Source of the DNA: Thauera aromatica K172
GTDB taxonomy: Bacteria; Pseudomonadota; Gammaproteobacteria; Burkholderiales; Rhodocyclaceae
Direction of reading: 5' to 3'
DNA: 64,000 bases
NCBI RefSeq assembly: GCF_003030465.1
Contig: NZ_CP028339.1
Location: 3,418,041 to 3,482,040, forward strand
How positions within the stretch are numbered: the stretch's first letter is position 1; each line of letters opens with the position of its first letter. The translations under genes were made by a program, and so were the position numbers. Below, in pieces: positions 1-8,827 of the stretch. Below the pieces are notes generated by a model, which searched no databases, was not told the origin of the DNA, and saw only the letters and a program-made list of their open reading frames with translations.

Positions 1-95
1 ACAACGACCACCGCCTCGAACATCGCGGCAAGGCGGCGTGCGCGGTGGAGGCCGCGGACTGCAGCACGGGAGATTGCCGCGCGGTGTGCGAGTGA
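1..95 (+). CDS. C-terminal fragment of an unidentified cysteine-rich protein
   Basis: Only the last 30 or so codons lie in the window; the gene begins upstream. The readable frame ends in TGA at 93-95. The tail has four cysteines in the last 18 residues (pattern CSTGDC and a final CRAVCE), which suggests metal binding or disulfides. The family cannot be named from so little. It is convergent with the metal-chaperone-type GTPase next door, which would fit a metal-related role, but that is only inference. Confidence 0.45.
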   Translation, partial: NDHRLEHRGKAACAVEAADCSTGDCRAVCE

Positions 96-112
96 GCGCC
101 GCCGAGTTGTGA

Positions 113-1147
113 TCAGTCCGGCGCCGTCGACGGCGGCCCGATGAAGGCGGCCAGGATCGCGGCCACTTCGTCCTGCGCCAGGTCGCGGACGATGAAGACG
201 AGACGGCTGTGGCGCTTCTCGCCGGGCGGCCACGCCGCCAGGCTGGTAGCGGGATAGACGCTGTGCTGGACACACTGCAGCACCCGCGGCAAGGGATCGC
301 CGGCGACGTCGAGCACGCCCTTGACCCGCAGGATGCGTCCGCCATGGACCTGGAGGAGCAGCGCGAGGGCGTCGGAAAATTCGTACCAGGGCAGCGGCGC
401 ATCGTAGCGCAGCACGAAACTGCCCACTCCGGCGTCATGGCGCGGGGTGCGCCCCAGCGCCGCCTCCCCGAGCCAGGCGGTGACGTCCGGCGCCTTGCCG
501 GCGGCATCGTACAGGCCGCAGTCGAACAGTTCGGCGGCCGCCACCACGCCGCCGCACACTTCCACCTGGCGTGCCCCCGGGTTGAGCAGGGCGAGGCGGG
601 TAGCCACCGCCGCGCGCGCCGCCGCATCGGCGAGGTCGCACTTGGTGAGCAGCAGGCGGTCGGCCATCGCCACCTGGCGCACGGCCTCGTTGTGTTCGGC
701 GAGCTGGGCCAGCGCACGGGTCGCATCCACCGCGGCGACCACGCCGTCGATGCGGTAGCGCTCGGCGAGGAAGGGCTCGGCCATCAGGGTGTGGATCAGC
801 GGCGCCGGATCGGCCAGCCCCGTGGTTTCGATCAGCACCCGGCGCAGGCCCTTCAGCTCGCGCCGCAGCGCGCGCATGAACAGCCCTTTCAGCGCCCGCA
901 CCAGATCGCCGCGGACGCTGCAGCAGACGCAGCCCGAATCGAGCACGATCAGGGTCTCGTCGACCTTTTCCACCAGGTGGTGGTCGACGGCGACGGCACC
1001 GAGCTCGTTGATCAGCACCGCGCAGCCCTCCATCCGCGGCTGGCGCAGCAGGTGGTTGAGCAGCGTGGTCTTGCCCGCACCGAGAAAACCGGTGAGCACG
1101 GTGACGGGAATGCGGCGGTCGTCGGGGCGGGAAGCGTCGTCGTTCAT
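113..1147 (-). CDS. CobW/COG0523 family GTPase (G3E metallochaperone)
   Basis: A 344-residue P-loop GTPase of the G3E family, cytosolic, whose members deliver or insert metals (Zn, Co, Ni, Fe) in a GTP-dependent way. Visible motifs in order: Walker [10 protein letters not shown] (20-28), the metal-binding CVCC signature (73-76), the switch motif ETTGLADP (107-114), and the base-specificity TKCD (168-171). The C-terminal half matches the CobW_C beta domain. The ATG at 1147 is chosen because the N-terminus then starts 20 residues before the P-loop, as usual. It is over 30 kb from the B12 genes, so it is more probably a zinc/metal chaperone than true CobW. The actual metal cannot be read from sequence. 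Confidence 0.88.
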   Translation of the reverse strand: MNDDASRPDDRRIPVTVLTGFLGAGKTTLLNHLLRQPRMEGCAVLINELGAVAVDHHLVEKVDETLIVLDSGCVCCSVRGDLVRALKGLFMRALRRELKGLRRVLIETTGLADPAPLIHTLMAEPFLAERYRIDGVVAAVDATRALAQLAEHNEAVRQVAMADRLLLTKCDLADAAARAAVATRLALLNPGARQVEVCGGVVAAAELFDCGLYDAAGKAPDVTAWLGEAALGRTPRHDAGVGSFVLRYDAPLPWYEFSDALALLLQVHGGRILRVKGVLDVAGDPLPRVLQCVQHSVYPATSLAAWPPGEKRHSRLVFIVRDLAQDEVAAILAAFIGPPSTAPD

Positions 1148-1247
1148 GTCCGGGGTCCTGGTAGCGCGCGCAAAGGCCGGATGGGCGGCCCGGCGGAGCG
1201 CAGGGCCATTTTCACACTCCGGGCGATGCGCGGCGAGCGCCAGGGTA

Positions 1248-2021
1248 TCAGGCTGCGGCCGGCAGCGCGGCTGCGCCGTCCCCCGCCACGCCGGCGAGGC
1301 AGCCGGTGCTGCGGAACAGGTGGCGGTAGAGAAAGCCCTGGACGTGATCGAAGCCGATCGCGGCGGCGAACGCACGCTGCCATTCGTGCTCGATGCCTTC
1401 CAGGATCGTCTGCTTGCCGCACTCGCGGGCGAAGGCGACCAGGTGGCGCAGCGCGGCCACGCGCACCGGATCGTCCGGGTGGAGGATCCACGAACGGTCG
1501 AACTTGAGGAAATCGACCGCGAGCAGGATCGGCAGCGACAGCATCGTGTGCGGCGCGCCGATGTCGTCGAGGGCGAGTTCGACCGCAGTTCCGGCGAAGG
1601 CGGCGACCATCGCGTCGCTCAGATCGGCATCGTTGATGCTGCTGTTCTCGATGATTTCGACCACCACGCCAGGGCGGGCGGCGAGCAGCGCCACCAGCGG
1701 GTGGCGCTCGTCGGCGACGGCGACCTGGAAGGCGTCGGGGTCGAGATTGACGAACAGGCGCCCGGCCTCCGGCGGCGCATGGGCGAGCTGCAGGCGCTTC
1801 ATTTCGTACTCGACCTGGAACAGGCTCAGCGGGCTGCTGTGGAGCGAATCGAACACCTGCTGCGGCGGCAGCATGCCCCCGTGCGCATCATGAAAGCGCG
1901 CCAGCGCCTCGTAACCGATGACCGCCCCGTCGACGAGCGAAAGAACGGGTTGGTACTCGACACCGAAACGGCGCTGCTCGATCAGTTCGAGCAGCGCCTG
2001 GGCAGGGAGTCGCGGATGCAT
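1248..2021 (-). CDS. EAL-domain cyclic-di-GMP phosphodiesterase
   Basis: A stand-alone EAL domain of 257 residues with no sensor, GGDEF or membrane segment, so it acts in the cytosol. EAL enzymes hydrolyse c-di-GMP to pGpG. The catalytic set looks complete: YEALARF (EAL at 38-40), VNLDP, EIIENSS, LDDIG, FLKFD, EGIE and VQGFLY, so it is predicted to be active. The ATG at 2021 has an AGAGG just upstream; a GTG six bases further out lacks room for a ribosome binding site. It is not obviously part of the neighbouring operons. Confidence 0.85.
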   Translation of the reverse strand: MHPRLPAQALLELIEQRRFGVEYQPVLSLVDGAVIGYEALARFHDAHGGMLPPQQVFDSLHSSPLSLFQVEYEMKRLQLAHAPPEAGRLFVNLDPDAFQVAVADERHPLVALLAARPGVVVEIIENSSINDADLSDAMVAAFAGTAVELALDDIGAPHTMLSLPILLAVDFLKFDRSWILHPDDPVRVAALRHLVAFARECGKQTILEGIEHEWQRAFAAAIGFDHVQGFLYRHLFRSTGCLAGVAGDGAAALPAAA

Positions 2022-2108
2022 GCGCACCTCTAGTAATGAGAATGCTTCGCATTTTATACCAGCCGACTACGATCCGCCCGAATTCGACCCCTGCCCGTGC
2101 CGATCGCG

Positions 2109-3599
2109 CTACTGCCAGCCGCCGCCGAGCGCCTTGTACAGTGCGACGCGGCTGGTCGCGTCCGACAAGCGGGTGGCGATCAGCTCCAGCTCGGCGGCGT
2201 ACAGGCTGCGCTGGGCATCGAGCAGGTTCAGGTAACTGTCCACCCCGCCCCGGTAACGCGCCTCGGACAGCTCGAAGCTGCGCGCCGCCGCCGCCGCCAG
2301 CCGGCGCCGGGCGTCGAGCTGCTCGGCCAGGGTGGCACGCTCGGCCAGCGCATCGGCAACCTCGCAGAAGGCGGACTGGATCGCCTTTTCGTATCCGGCA
2401 ACCTGGATGTCGCGCTGGATCTCGGCTACATCCAGGCTCGCCTGCAGGCGGCCGGCCTCGAAGATCGGCAGGCGGATCTGCGGCACGAAGCTCCACGCCC
2501 GCGAGCCGCTCTCGAACAGGCCGTCGAGCGCGGTACTGGCGCTGCCGGCGCTGGCAGTGAGGCTGATGCGCGGGAAGAAGGCGGCGCGCGCCGCGCCGAT
2601 GCTGGCATTGGCCGCCTGCAGCGCACGTTCGGCCTGCACGATGTCGGGACGGCGGGCAAGCACTTCGGACGGCAGCCCGGCGGGCAGTTCGGCGACCGCG
2701 GCGGCGTCCTCGCCGAGGGCCTGCGGCAGCAGTGCGGTCGGCACCGCGGCGCCGACGACGAGGGCGAGCGCGTTTTCGTCCTGCGCGACCTGCGCCGTGT
2801 AGCGCGCGACGTCGGCGCGCGCGCCCTGGAGCAGGGTCTCGGCCTGCTGCAGGTCGAGCGCCGACACTGCGCCGAGGTCGAAGCTGCGCCGGGTCAGCTC
2901 GTAGGACTTCTGCCGGGTCTCGAAAGTGCTGCGCGCCAGCGCCAGGCGCTCGCGGTCGGCACCCAGGCGCAGCCAGGCGCCGGCGACCTCGGCGACGAGG
3001 CTGATCTGCGCGCTGCGGCGGGCCTCCTCGGTGCCGAGGTAGGTCTGCAAGGCCTGCTCCTCGAGGCTGCGCACGCGGCCGAAGAAGTCGAGCTCGTAGG
3101 CAGCGAAGCCGAGGCTGGCGCTGTACTGGCGGCTCACGGTCGATTCGCCGCCGGCGTTGAACGCGCCCGGCGCGCGCTGCGCGTTCTGGCCGCCGCTCAG
3201 CGCGATCGAGGGGAACAGGTCGGCGCGCTGGATGCCGTACTGGGCACGTGCGCGTTCGATGGCGAGGGCGGCGACGCGCAGGTCGCGGTTGTTCTCCAGC
3301 GCGAGCGCGATCAGCTGGCGCAGGCGCGGATCGGCGAAGTAGTCGCGCCAGGCGATGGCATCGGCCGCGGGCGCGGCCGGAGCGGCTGCCGGCGCCTGCG
3401 GGAAGCTCGCCGGCACCGGCGCCGCCGGGCGCTCGTAGGCGGGAATCAGCGTGCAGGCGCCGAGCGTGGCGGCGGCGAAGGCCAGCCCCAGGGCGCGCAA
3501 CGCGCGGCGCGCGCCGGGCACCGTGACGAGCGCCCGCCCGCTGGGCGCGCGCGCCGCCGCCGGCGCGGAGACGGCGGATTGTGCAGCGAAGTCATTCAT
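2109..3599 (-). CDS. RND efflux outer-membrane lipoprotein (NodT/OprM family)
   Basis: The outer-membrane channel of a tripartite multidrug efflux pump, 496 residues. An N-terminal lipoprotein signal ends in a lipobox-like LGAC around residue 49, unusually far in; the first ~25 residues may be non-essential and a downstream start is possible. Two OEP repeats follow, with the family's LARRPDIVQAE and ARAAFFPRISL motifs in the middle. It is the third gene of the operon: its ATG lies one base after the permease stop codon, indicating translational coupling. Substrates cannot be predicted from sequence. Confidence 0.92.
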   Translation of the reverse strand: MNDFAAQSAVSAPAAARAPSGRALVTVPGARRALRALGLAFAAATLGACTLIPAYERPAAPVPASFPQAPAAAPAAPAADAIAWRDYFADPRLRQLIALALENNRDLRVAALAIERARAQYGIQRADLFPSIALSGGQNAQRAPGAFNAGGESTVSRQYSASLGFAAYELDFFGRVRSLEEQALQTYLGTEEARRSAQISLVAEVAGAWLRLGADRERLALARSTFETRQKSYELTRRSFDLGAVSALDLQQAETLLQGARADVARYTAQVAQDENALALVVGAAVPTALLPQALGEDAAAVAELPAGLPSEVLARRPDIVQAERALQAANASIGAARAAFFPRISLTASAGSASTALDGLFESGSRAWSFVPQIRLPIFEAGRLQASLDVAEIQRDIQVAGYEKAIQSAFCEVADALAERATLAEQLDARRRLAAAAARSFELSEARYRGGVDSYLNLLDAQRSLYAAELELIATRLSDATSRVALYKALGGGWQ

Positions 3600-3600
3600 T

Positions 3601-6600
3601 TCAACGTCCCTCCTGGGCGGCCGGCGCGGCGGCCTCTTTCCTCGGCTTGTCCGGGAAAACGCGCTTGATCGCGACGTAGAACAGCGGCACGAAGAAGATC
3701 CCGAGCGCGGTCGCAGCGATGGTGCCGCCGAGCACGCCGGTGCCGATTGCGTTCTGGCTGCCGGCGCCGGCACCGGTGGCGATCGCCAGCGGCAGCACGC
3801 CGAAGCCGAAGGCGAGCGAAGTCATCAGGATCGGGCGCAGGCGCATGCGCACCGCGGCGAGGGTGGCGGCGACCAGATCCTTGCCTTCTTCCATCTGCGC
3901 CTTGGCGAACTCCACGATCAGGATCGCGTTCTTCGACGACAGGCCGATGGTGGCGAGCAGGCCGACCTGGAAGTAGATGTCGTTCGACATTCCGCGCCCG
4001 GTGGCGGCGAGCAGCGCGCCGAGCACACCGAGCGGCACCACCAGCATCACCGCGAACGGCACCGACCAGCTCTCGTACAGCGCCGCCAGGCACAGGAACA
4101 CCACCAGCAGCGACAGCGCGTACAGCGCCGGCGCCTGCGAGCCGCTGCGCCGTTCCTCGTAGGACGTGCCGGACCAGTCGTAGCCGATGCCGGCGGGCAG
4201 CTTCGCCATGATCTCCTCCACCGCCGCCATCGCCTCGCCCGAGGACAGTCCGGGCGCGGCCTGGCCGAGGATCTCCATCGACGGCTGGCCGTTGAAGCGC
4301 TCCAGGCGCGGCGAGCCGTAGGTCCAGTGCGCAGTGGCGAAGGCCGAGAACGGCACCATCCCGCCCGCCTTGTTGCGCACGTACCACTTGCCGAGGTCCT
4401 CCGGGGTCATCCGCGCCGGAGCATCGCCCTGCAGATAGACCTTCTTGATCCGGCCGCGGTCGAGGAAGTCGTTGATGTAGCTGCCGCCCCAGGCGGTCGA
4501 CAAGGTGTCGTTGATGTCGGCGATCGACAGCCCGAGCGCGCCGGCCTTGGCGTGGTCGATGTCGAGCTTGAGCTCGGGCATGTCCTCCTGGCCGTTGGGG
4601 CGCACCCCGACCAGGCGCTTGTCCTGCGCCGCCATGCCGAGGAACTGGTTGCGCGCGCCGAGCAGGGCGTCGTGGCCGAGGCCGGAGCGGTCCTGCATCT
4701 GCACGGTGAAGCCGCCCGAGGTGCCAAGCTCGATCACCGCCGGCGGCACGAAGGCGAACACCATCGCCTCGCGGATCTGGGCGAACGCGCCCATCGCCCG
4801 CCCGGCGACCGACTTCACGTCCAGCCCCGGCGCCTGGCGCTCGTCCCAGTGCTTGAGATTGACGAAGCCGATGCCCATGTGCTGGCCGCTGCCACCGAAG
4901 CTGAACCCGGCGACGGTAAACAGCGCGCGCACGGTGTCCTTTTCGTTCTCGAGGAAGTGGTGCTCGACCTTCTTCAGCACTTCCAGCGTGCGCTCCTGGG
5001 TGGCTCCGGCGGGCAGCGACACCTGGGTGAACATCACGCCCTGGTCTTCCTCGGGCAGGAAGGAAGTCGGCATGCGGACGAACAGCAGGCCGAGCACGGC
5101 GACGATGGCGAGGTAGATGGCGAGGAAGCGCACGCTGCGCTTGACGATGCCGCCGACGGCCGACTCGTAGCGCCGCGTGCCGCGCTCGAACTTGACGTTG
5201 AACCAGTGGAAGAAGCGGCCGAAGAGGCCGCCTTCGCCATGCTCGTGGCCCTTTTCCACCCTCTTCAGCAGGGTCGCGCACAGCGCCGGCGTGAATACGA
5301 TCGCGACCAGCACCGACAGCGCCATCGCCGAGACGATGGTGATCGAGAACTGGCGGTAGATGACGCCGGTCGAGCCGCCGAAGAAGGCCATCGGCACGAA
5401 CACCGCGGAGAGCACCAGGCCGATGCCGATCAGCGCGCTGGTGATCTGGTCCATCGAGCGCTTGGTCGCTTCCTTCGGCGGCAGCCCCTCCTCGGTCATC
5501 ACCCGCTCGACGTTCTCGACCACGACGATGGCGTCATCCACCAGCAGGCCGATCGCCAGCACCATGCCGAACATGGTCAGAGTATTGATCGAAAAGCCGA
5601 ACGCCGCCATCAGGCCGAAGGTGCCGAGCAGCACCACTGGAATCGCCATGGTCGGGATCAGCGTGGCGCGGAAGTTCTGCAGGAACAGGTACATCACGAG
5701 GAAGACCAGCACCACCGCCTCGATCAGCGTCATCACCACCGATTCGATGGAGATCTTGACGAAGGGCGTGGTGTCGTAAGGCACGACGTACTTCACTCCG
5801 GCGGGGAAGTAGCGCTGCATCTCGTCGAGGCGGGTGCGCACCGCGGTCGCGGTATCGAGGGCGTTGGCCCCCGACGCGAGGCGGATGCCCACGCCGGCGG
5901 CGGGCTGGCCGTTGAAGCGCGCCACGGTGCCGTAGTTCTCGGCGCCGATCTCGACGCGGGCGACGTCCTTCAGGCGCACTTCACCGCCCTGCGTGCTGCT
6001 GCGCAGCAGGATGTCCTCGAACTCGGCCACGGTCTGCAGCCGGCTCTGCGCGGTGATTGTGGCGGTGAAGCCCTGGCCCGGAAGGGCCGGCGTGCCGCCG
6101 AGCTGGCCCGCCGAGACCTGGGTGTTCTGCGCCAGCAGCGCGCTGCGCACGTCGCCCGGAGTGAGGCGGTAGTTGGTCAGCTTCGCCGGATCCACCCACA
6201 CCCGCATCGCGTACTGGGCGCCGAACACGGTCACTTCGCCGACGCCGTCGACCCGCGACAGCGGGTCCTGCACCGAGGACACGAGGAAGTCCGACAGGTC
6301 GGTGCCCGACTGCGAGTTGTCCTCCGACACGAAGCCGACCACCATCAGGAAGTTCATCGCCGACTTGGCGACCGTCACCCCCTGCTGCTGCACCGCCTGC
6401 GGCAGCAGCGGCAGCGCGGTCTGGATCTTGTTCTGCACCTGGACCTGGGCGATGTCCGGGTCGGTGTCGGCGGAGAAGGTCAGCGTGGTCGAGGCGTTGC
6501 CATAGGCGTCGCTGGTCGACTTCATGTACAGCAGGCCGTCGAGGCCGGTGAGCTTCTGCTCGATGATCTGCGTCACCGAGTCTTCCACCGCCTTGGCCGA

Positions 6601-6756
6601 GGCGCCCGGGTACTTGGCGTTGATGACGATCGCCGGGGGCGCGATCGACGGGTACTGGGACACCGGCAGCTGCTGGATGGAGAGCGCTCCCGCCAGCATG
6701 ATGACGATCGCGATGACCCAGGCGAAGATGGGGCGGTCGATGAAGAAACGGGCCAT
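3601..6756 (-). CDS. RND multidrug efflux permease (AcrB/HAE1 family)
   Basis: An inner-membrane proton-driven pump of 1051 residues, the normal size for HAE1 transporters. It starts with the conserved [17 protein letters not shown] segment. The fourth membrane helix carries the paired acidic residues of the proton relay ([13 protein letters not shown]), and [17 protein letters not shown] and [15 protein letters not shown] are typical HAE1 stretches. Two large periplasmic loops and 12 membrane helices are evident. It works with the adaptor encoded 10 bases upstream and the outer-membrane channel one base downstream. Confidence 0.96.
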   Translation of the reverse strand: MARFFIDRPIFAWVIAIVIMLAGALSIQQLPVSQYPSIAPPAIVINAKYPGASAKAVEDSVTQIIEQKLTGLDGLLYMKSTSDAYGNASTTLTFSADTDPDIAQVQVQNKIQTALPLLPQAVQQQGVTVAKSAMNFLMVVGFVSEDNSQSGTDLSDFLVSSVQDPLSRVDGVGEVTVFGAQYAMRVWVDPAKLTNYRLTPGDVRSALLAQNTQVSAGQLGGTPALPGQGFTATITAQSRLQTVAEFEDILLRSSTQGGEVRLKDVARVEIGAENYGTVARFNGQPAAGVGIRLASGANALDTATAVRTRLDEMQRYFPAGVKYVVPYDTTPFVKISIESVVMTLIEAVVLVFLVMYLFLQNFRATLIPTMAIPVVLLGTFGLMAAFGFSINTLTMFGMVLAIGLLVDDAIVVVENVERVMTEEGLPPKEATKRSMDQITSALIGIGLVLSAVFVPMAFFGGSTGVIYRQFSITIVSAMALSVLVAIVFTPALCATLLKRVEKGHEHGEGGLFGRFFHWFNVKFERGTRRYESAVGGIVKRSVRFLAIYLAIVAVLGLLFVRMPTSFLPEEDQGVMFTQVSLPAGATQERTLEVLKKVEHHFLENEKDTVRALFTVAGFSFGGSGQHMGIGFVNLKHWDERQAPGLDVKSVAGRAMGAFAQIREAMVFAFVPPAVIELGTSGGFTVQMQDRSGLGHDALLGARNQFLGMAAQDKRLVGVRPNGQEDMPELKLDIDHAKAGALGLSIADINDTLSTAWGGSYINDFLDRGRIKKVYLQGDAPARMTPEDLGKWYVRNKAGGMVPFSAFATAHWTYGSPRLERFNGQPSMEILGQAAPGLSSGEAMAAVEEIMAKLPAGIGYDWSGTSYEERRSGSQAPALYALSLLVVFLCLAALYESWSVPFAVMLVVPLGVLGALLAATGRGMSNDIYFQVGLLATIGLSSKNAILIVEFAKAQMEEGKDLVAATLAAVRMRLRPILMTSLAFGFGVLPLAIATGAGAGSQNAIGTGVLGGTIAATALGIFFVPLFYVAIKRVFPDKPRKEAAAPAAQEGR

Positions 6757-6766
6757 GGCGCCTACC

Positions 6767-7945
6767 TCACTGCGCCGGGGCGGCCGGCGCCGCCCCCGCT
6801 TCCTGGGCCTGCACCGGCGCACCGGGACGGATCTTCTGCAGGCCTTCGACGACGACGCGCTCGCCGCTGGCGAGGCCGCCGGTGATCACCCAGCGTTCGC
6901 CGATCGACTGCGCGACCGTCACCGGGCGCGCCTCGGCCTTGCCTGCGCCATCGACCACCATCACCAGCGCGGTGCCGCGCGCATCGCGCGACAGCGCCGC
7001 ATGCGGCACCAGGATCGCATCGCTGCGCACGCCCTGCGGCAGGCGCGCACGCACGTACATGCCGGGCAGCAGCTCGCCCTTCGGGTTGGGAAAGCGCGCC
7101 CGCAAGGTAACGCTGCCGGTGCTCTCGTCGACGGTGACTTCGGACACCGCGAGGCGGCCTTCGGCGGCGTACTCGCTGCCGTCTTCGAGCATGAGCTTCA
7201 CCGGCACCTCGCCCTTCGCCCCCGCCTGCAGGCGGCCGGCGGCGATTTCGCGGCGCAGGCGCAGCAGCTCGACGCTCGACTGGGTGAGGTCGACGTAGAT
7301 CGGGTCGAGCTGCTGCACGGTGGCGAGCACGGCGTCCTGGTTGGCGGTGACGAGCGCGCCCGGGGTCACCGCCGAGCGGCCGATGCGCCCCGCGATCGGC
7401 GACTTCACCCGGGTGTAGTCGAGATCGATCTTCGCCTTCTCCAGCGCCGCCTTCGCCGCCGCGACCTCGGCCCGCGCCTGGCCGAGCGCAGCGGCGGCAT
7501 CGTCGTTGGCCTGGCGGCTGACGGCTTCGATCCTGACCAGCTCGGCGTAGCGTTCGCTCTTCAGGCGCGCGGCATGGAGGTTGGCCTCGGCGCGGGCGAG
7601 GTCGGCCGCGGCGCTGGCATGCACGGCCTGGTAGGGGGCGGGGTCGATCTGGTACAGGACCTGCCCGGCCCTGACCTCGCTGCCCTCGGTGAATGAGCGC
7701 TCCTTGACGATGCCGGTGACCTGGGGACGCAGTTCGGCGATCAGGTAGGGCGCGGTACGGCCGGGAAGCTCCGCCACCATCGGCACGGTCTCGGCGTGCA
7801 CCGTGACGACGGTGACCATCGGCGCCGGCGGCGGCGCCGACTGCGGCGCGGCACCGGGTTCGCCGCCGCTGCAGGCGGCGAGCAGGGTCGCGCTCAGCGC
7901 GGCGACGGCAAGGGAATCGAGCAGCGGGTTGCGACGGGTCTGCAT
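6767..7945 (-). CDS. RND efflux periplasmic adaptor (AcrA/HlyD family)
   Basis: The membrane-fusion lipoprotein that bridges permease and outer-membrane channel, 392 residues. The lipobox LLAAC sits about residue 24, so it is anchored to the inner membrane. The order is the usual one: lipoyl half-motif, a coiled-coil hairpin (about 95-165, Ala/Glu/Lys rich), the second lipoyl half ([17 protein letters not shown]), then beta-barrel and membrane-proximal domains, ending in a Pro/Ala-rich tail. It is first gene of the efflux operon and divergent from the TetR regulator, whose probable operator lies between them. Confidence 0.94.
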   Translation of the reverse strand: MQTRRNPLLDSLAVAALSATLLAACSGGEPGAAPQSAPPPAPMVTVVTVHAETVPMVAELPGRTAPYLIAELRPQVTGIVKERSFTEGSEVRAGQVLYQIDPAPYQAVHASAAADLARAEANLHAARLKSERYAELVRIEAVSRQANDDAAAALGQARAEVAAAKAALEKAKIDLDYTRVKSPIAGRIGRSAVTPGALVTANQDAVLATVQQLDPIYVDLTQSSVELLRLRREIAAGRLQAGAKGEVPVKLMLEDGSEYAAEGRLAVSEVTVDESTGSVTLRARFPNPKGELLPGMYVRARLPQGVRSDAILVPHAALSRDARGTALVMVVDGAGKAEARPVTVAQSIGERWVITGGLASGERVVVEGLQKIRPGAPVQAQEAGAAPAAPAQ

Positions 7946-8020
7946 GAAGGGCGTCTCCGGACGAGGATCGGGCGACACTGCCGGCTCGGGACCGGCAGCG
8001 ACAAACCAGATCACTCGAAT

Positions 8021-8038
8021 GTTCATTCTAGATTGAAC
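8021..8038. promoter_or_regulatory. Probable TetR operator between efflux operon and regulator
   Basis: An 18-bp near-perfect palindrome, GTTCATTCTAGATTGAAC (arms mismatch only at one symmetric pair), lies in the AT-richer 165-bp gap between the divergent adaptor and TetR genes. The octamer TCATTCTA recurs at 8023-8030 and 8041-8048. Position and symmetry are what is expected of an AcrR-type operator controlling both directions; binding is inferred. Confidence 0.6.
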
Positions 8039-8110
8039 GCTCATTCTATGTTAGCCTTTGCTGCAATGCAAGATACGCGTGCGCCCGCCGCACGCCCAGG
8101 AGAACCCGCG

Positions 8111-8728
8111 ATGCCCGTCCCGCCCCCTTTCGCCGCCGAGCAGCCGCGCGCCGAAGCGCGCCGCCAGCAGATCCTGTGCGCCGCCGCCCAGTGCTTCCGC
8201 GAGCATGGCTTCCACGGCGCCAGCATCGCGCAGATTTCCAAGACCGCGGGCATGAGCGCGGGCCACATTTATCACTACTTCGAGAACAAGGAAGCGATCA
8301 TCGCCGCGATCGTGGCGCAGGATCTCGAAGACCTGCTGACCCTGACGGCAGAGCTGCGTTCGGCCAGCAACGTGCGCGCGGCGATGATCGAGCGCGTCGC
8401 CGAGGGCGTGCTCGATCAGCTCGACCCGCTGCGCGCCGGGCTGAAGCTGGAAATCGTCGCCGAAGCGGCACGCAACCCGCGGGTGGCCGAAATCGTGCGC
8501 GATGCCGACATCGCCTGCCGGCGCGGGCTCGCCGACACCATCCGCGACATCCGCCGCGCCGCCGGCCACGCCGACGACGAGGCCGCGATCGCGAGCATGG
8601 TCGAGGTCCTGGCGACGCTGTTCGAAGGCCTGCTGCTGCGCAGCATCCGCAATCCCGCGATCGACCACGCGCAGGTGATCCGCCGCATCCAGGCCGCGGT
8701 CGACGACCTGCTCGACCAGGAGTCGTGA
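8111..8728 (+). CDS. TetR/AcrR family repressor of the RND operon
   Basis: A 205-residue one-component regulator. The N-terminal helix-turn-helix is clear (REHGFHGASIAQISKTAGMS followed by HIYHYFENKEAI), with a C-terminal ligand/dimer domain. The start at 8111 is preferred because AGGAGA lies eight bases upstream; ATGs at 8048 and 8066 have no such site. It is divergent from the efflux genes with a palindromic operator between, so it most likely represses them and itself until an inducer binds. The inducer is unknown. Confidence 0.9.
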   Translation: MPVPPPFAAEQPRAEARRQQILCAAAQCFREHGFHGASIAQISKTAGMSAGHIYHYFENKEAIIAAIVAQDLEDLLTLTAELRSASNVRAAMIERVAEGVLDQLDPLRAGLKLEIVAEAARNPRVAEIVRDADIACRRGLADTIRDIRRAAGHADDEAAIASMVEVLATLFEGLLLRSIRNPAIDHAQVIRRIQAAVDDLLDQES

Positions 8729-8827
8729 GCCCGTGTATCGACCAACATCCACGCCGCCCGCAGCATCAGCCAACCACTCGCACACAAACCAAGCAGCGCC
8801 TGACCCCCTCTCCCGCCCGGGGCAGGC

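Noticed and set aside
113-1147. CobW of the B12 pathway
   Set aside because: Although in the same family, it lies far from the cob genes and the family is dominated by other metal chaperones, so no cobW symbol was given.
209-1507. Long plus-strand frame opposite the CobW gene
   Set aside because: The minus strand carries an intact GTPase with all motifs; the plus frame has none.
3451-6885. Very long plus-strand open frame opposite the efflux permease
   Set aside because: Antisense shadow of the RND permease; composition is repetitive His/Gln/Arg typical of a GC-rich complement and no family is recognisable.
8048-8110. Upstream ATG codons for the TetR regulator
   Set aside because: They lack a ribosome binding site and lie in the operator region; 8111 has AGGAGA at good spacing.
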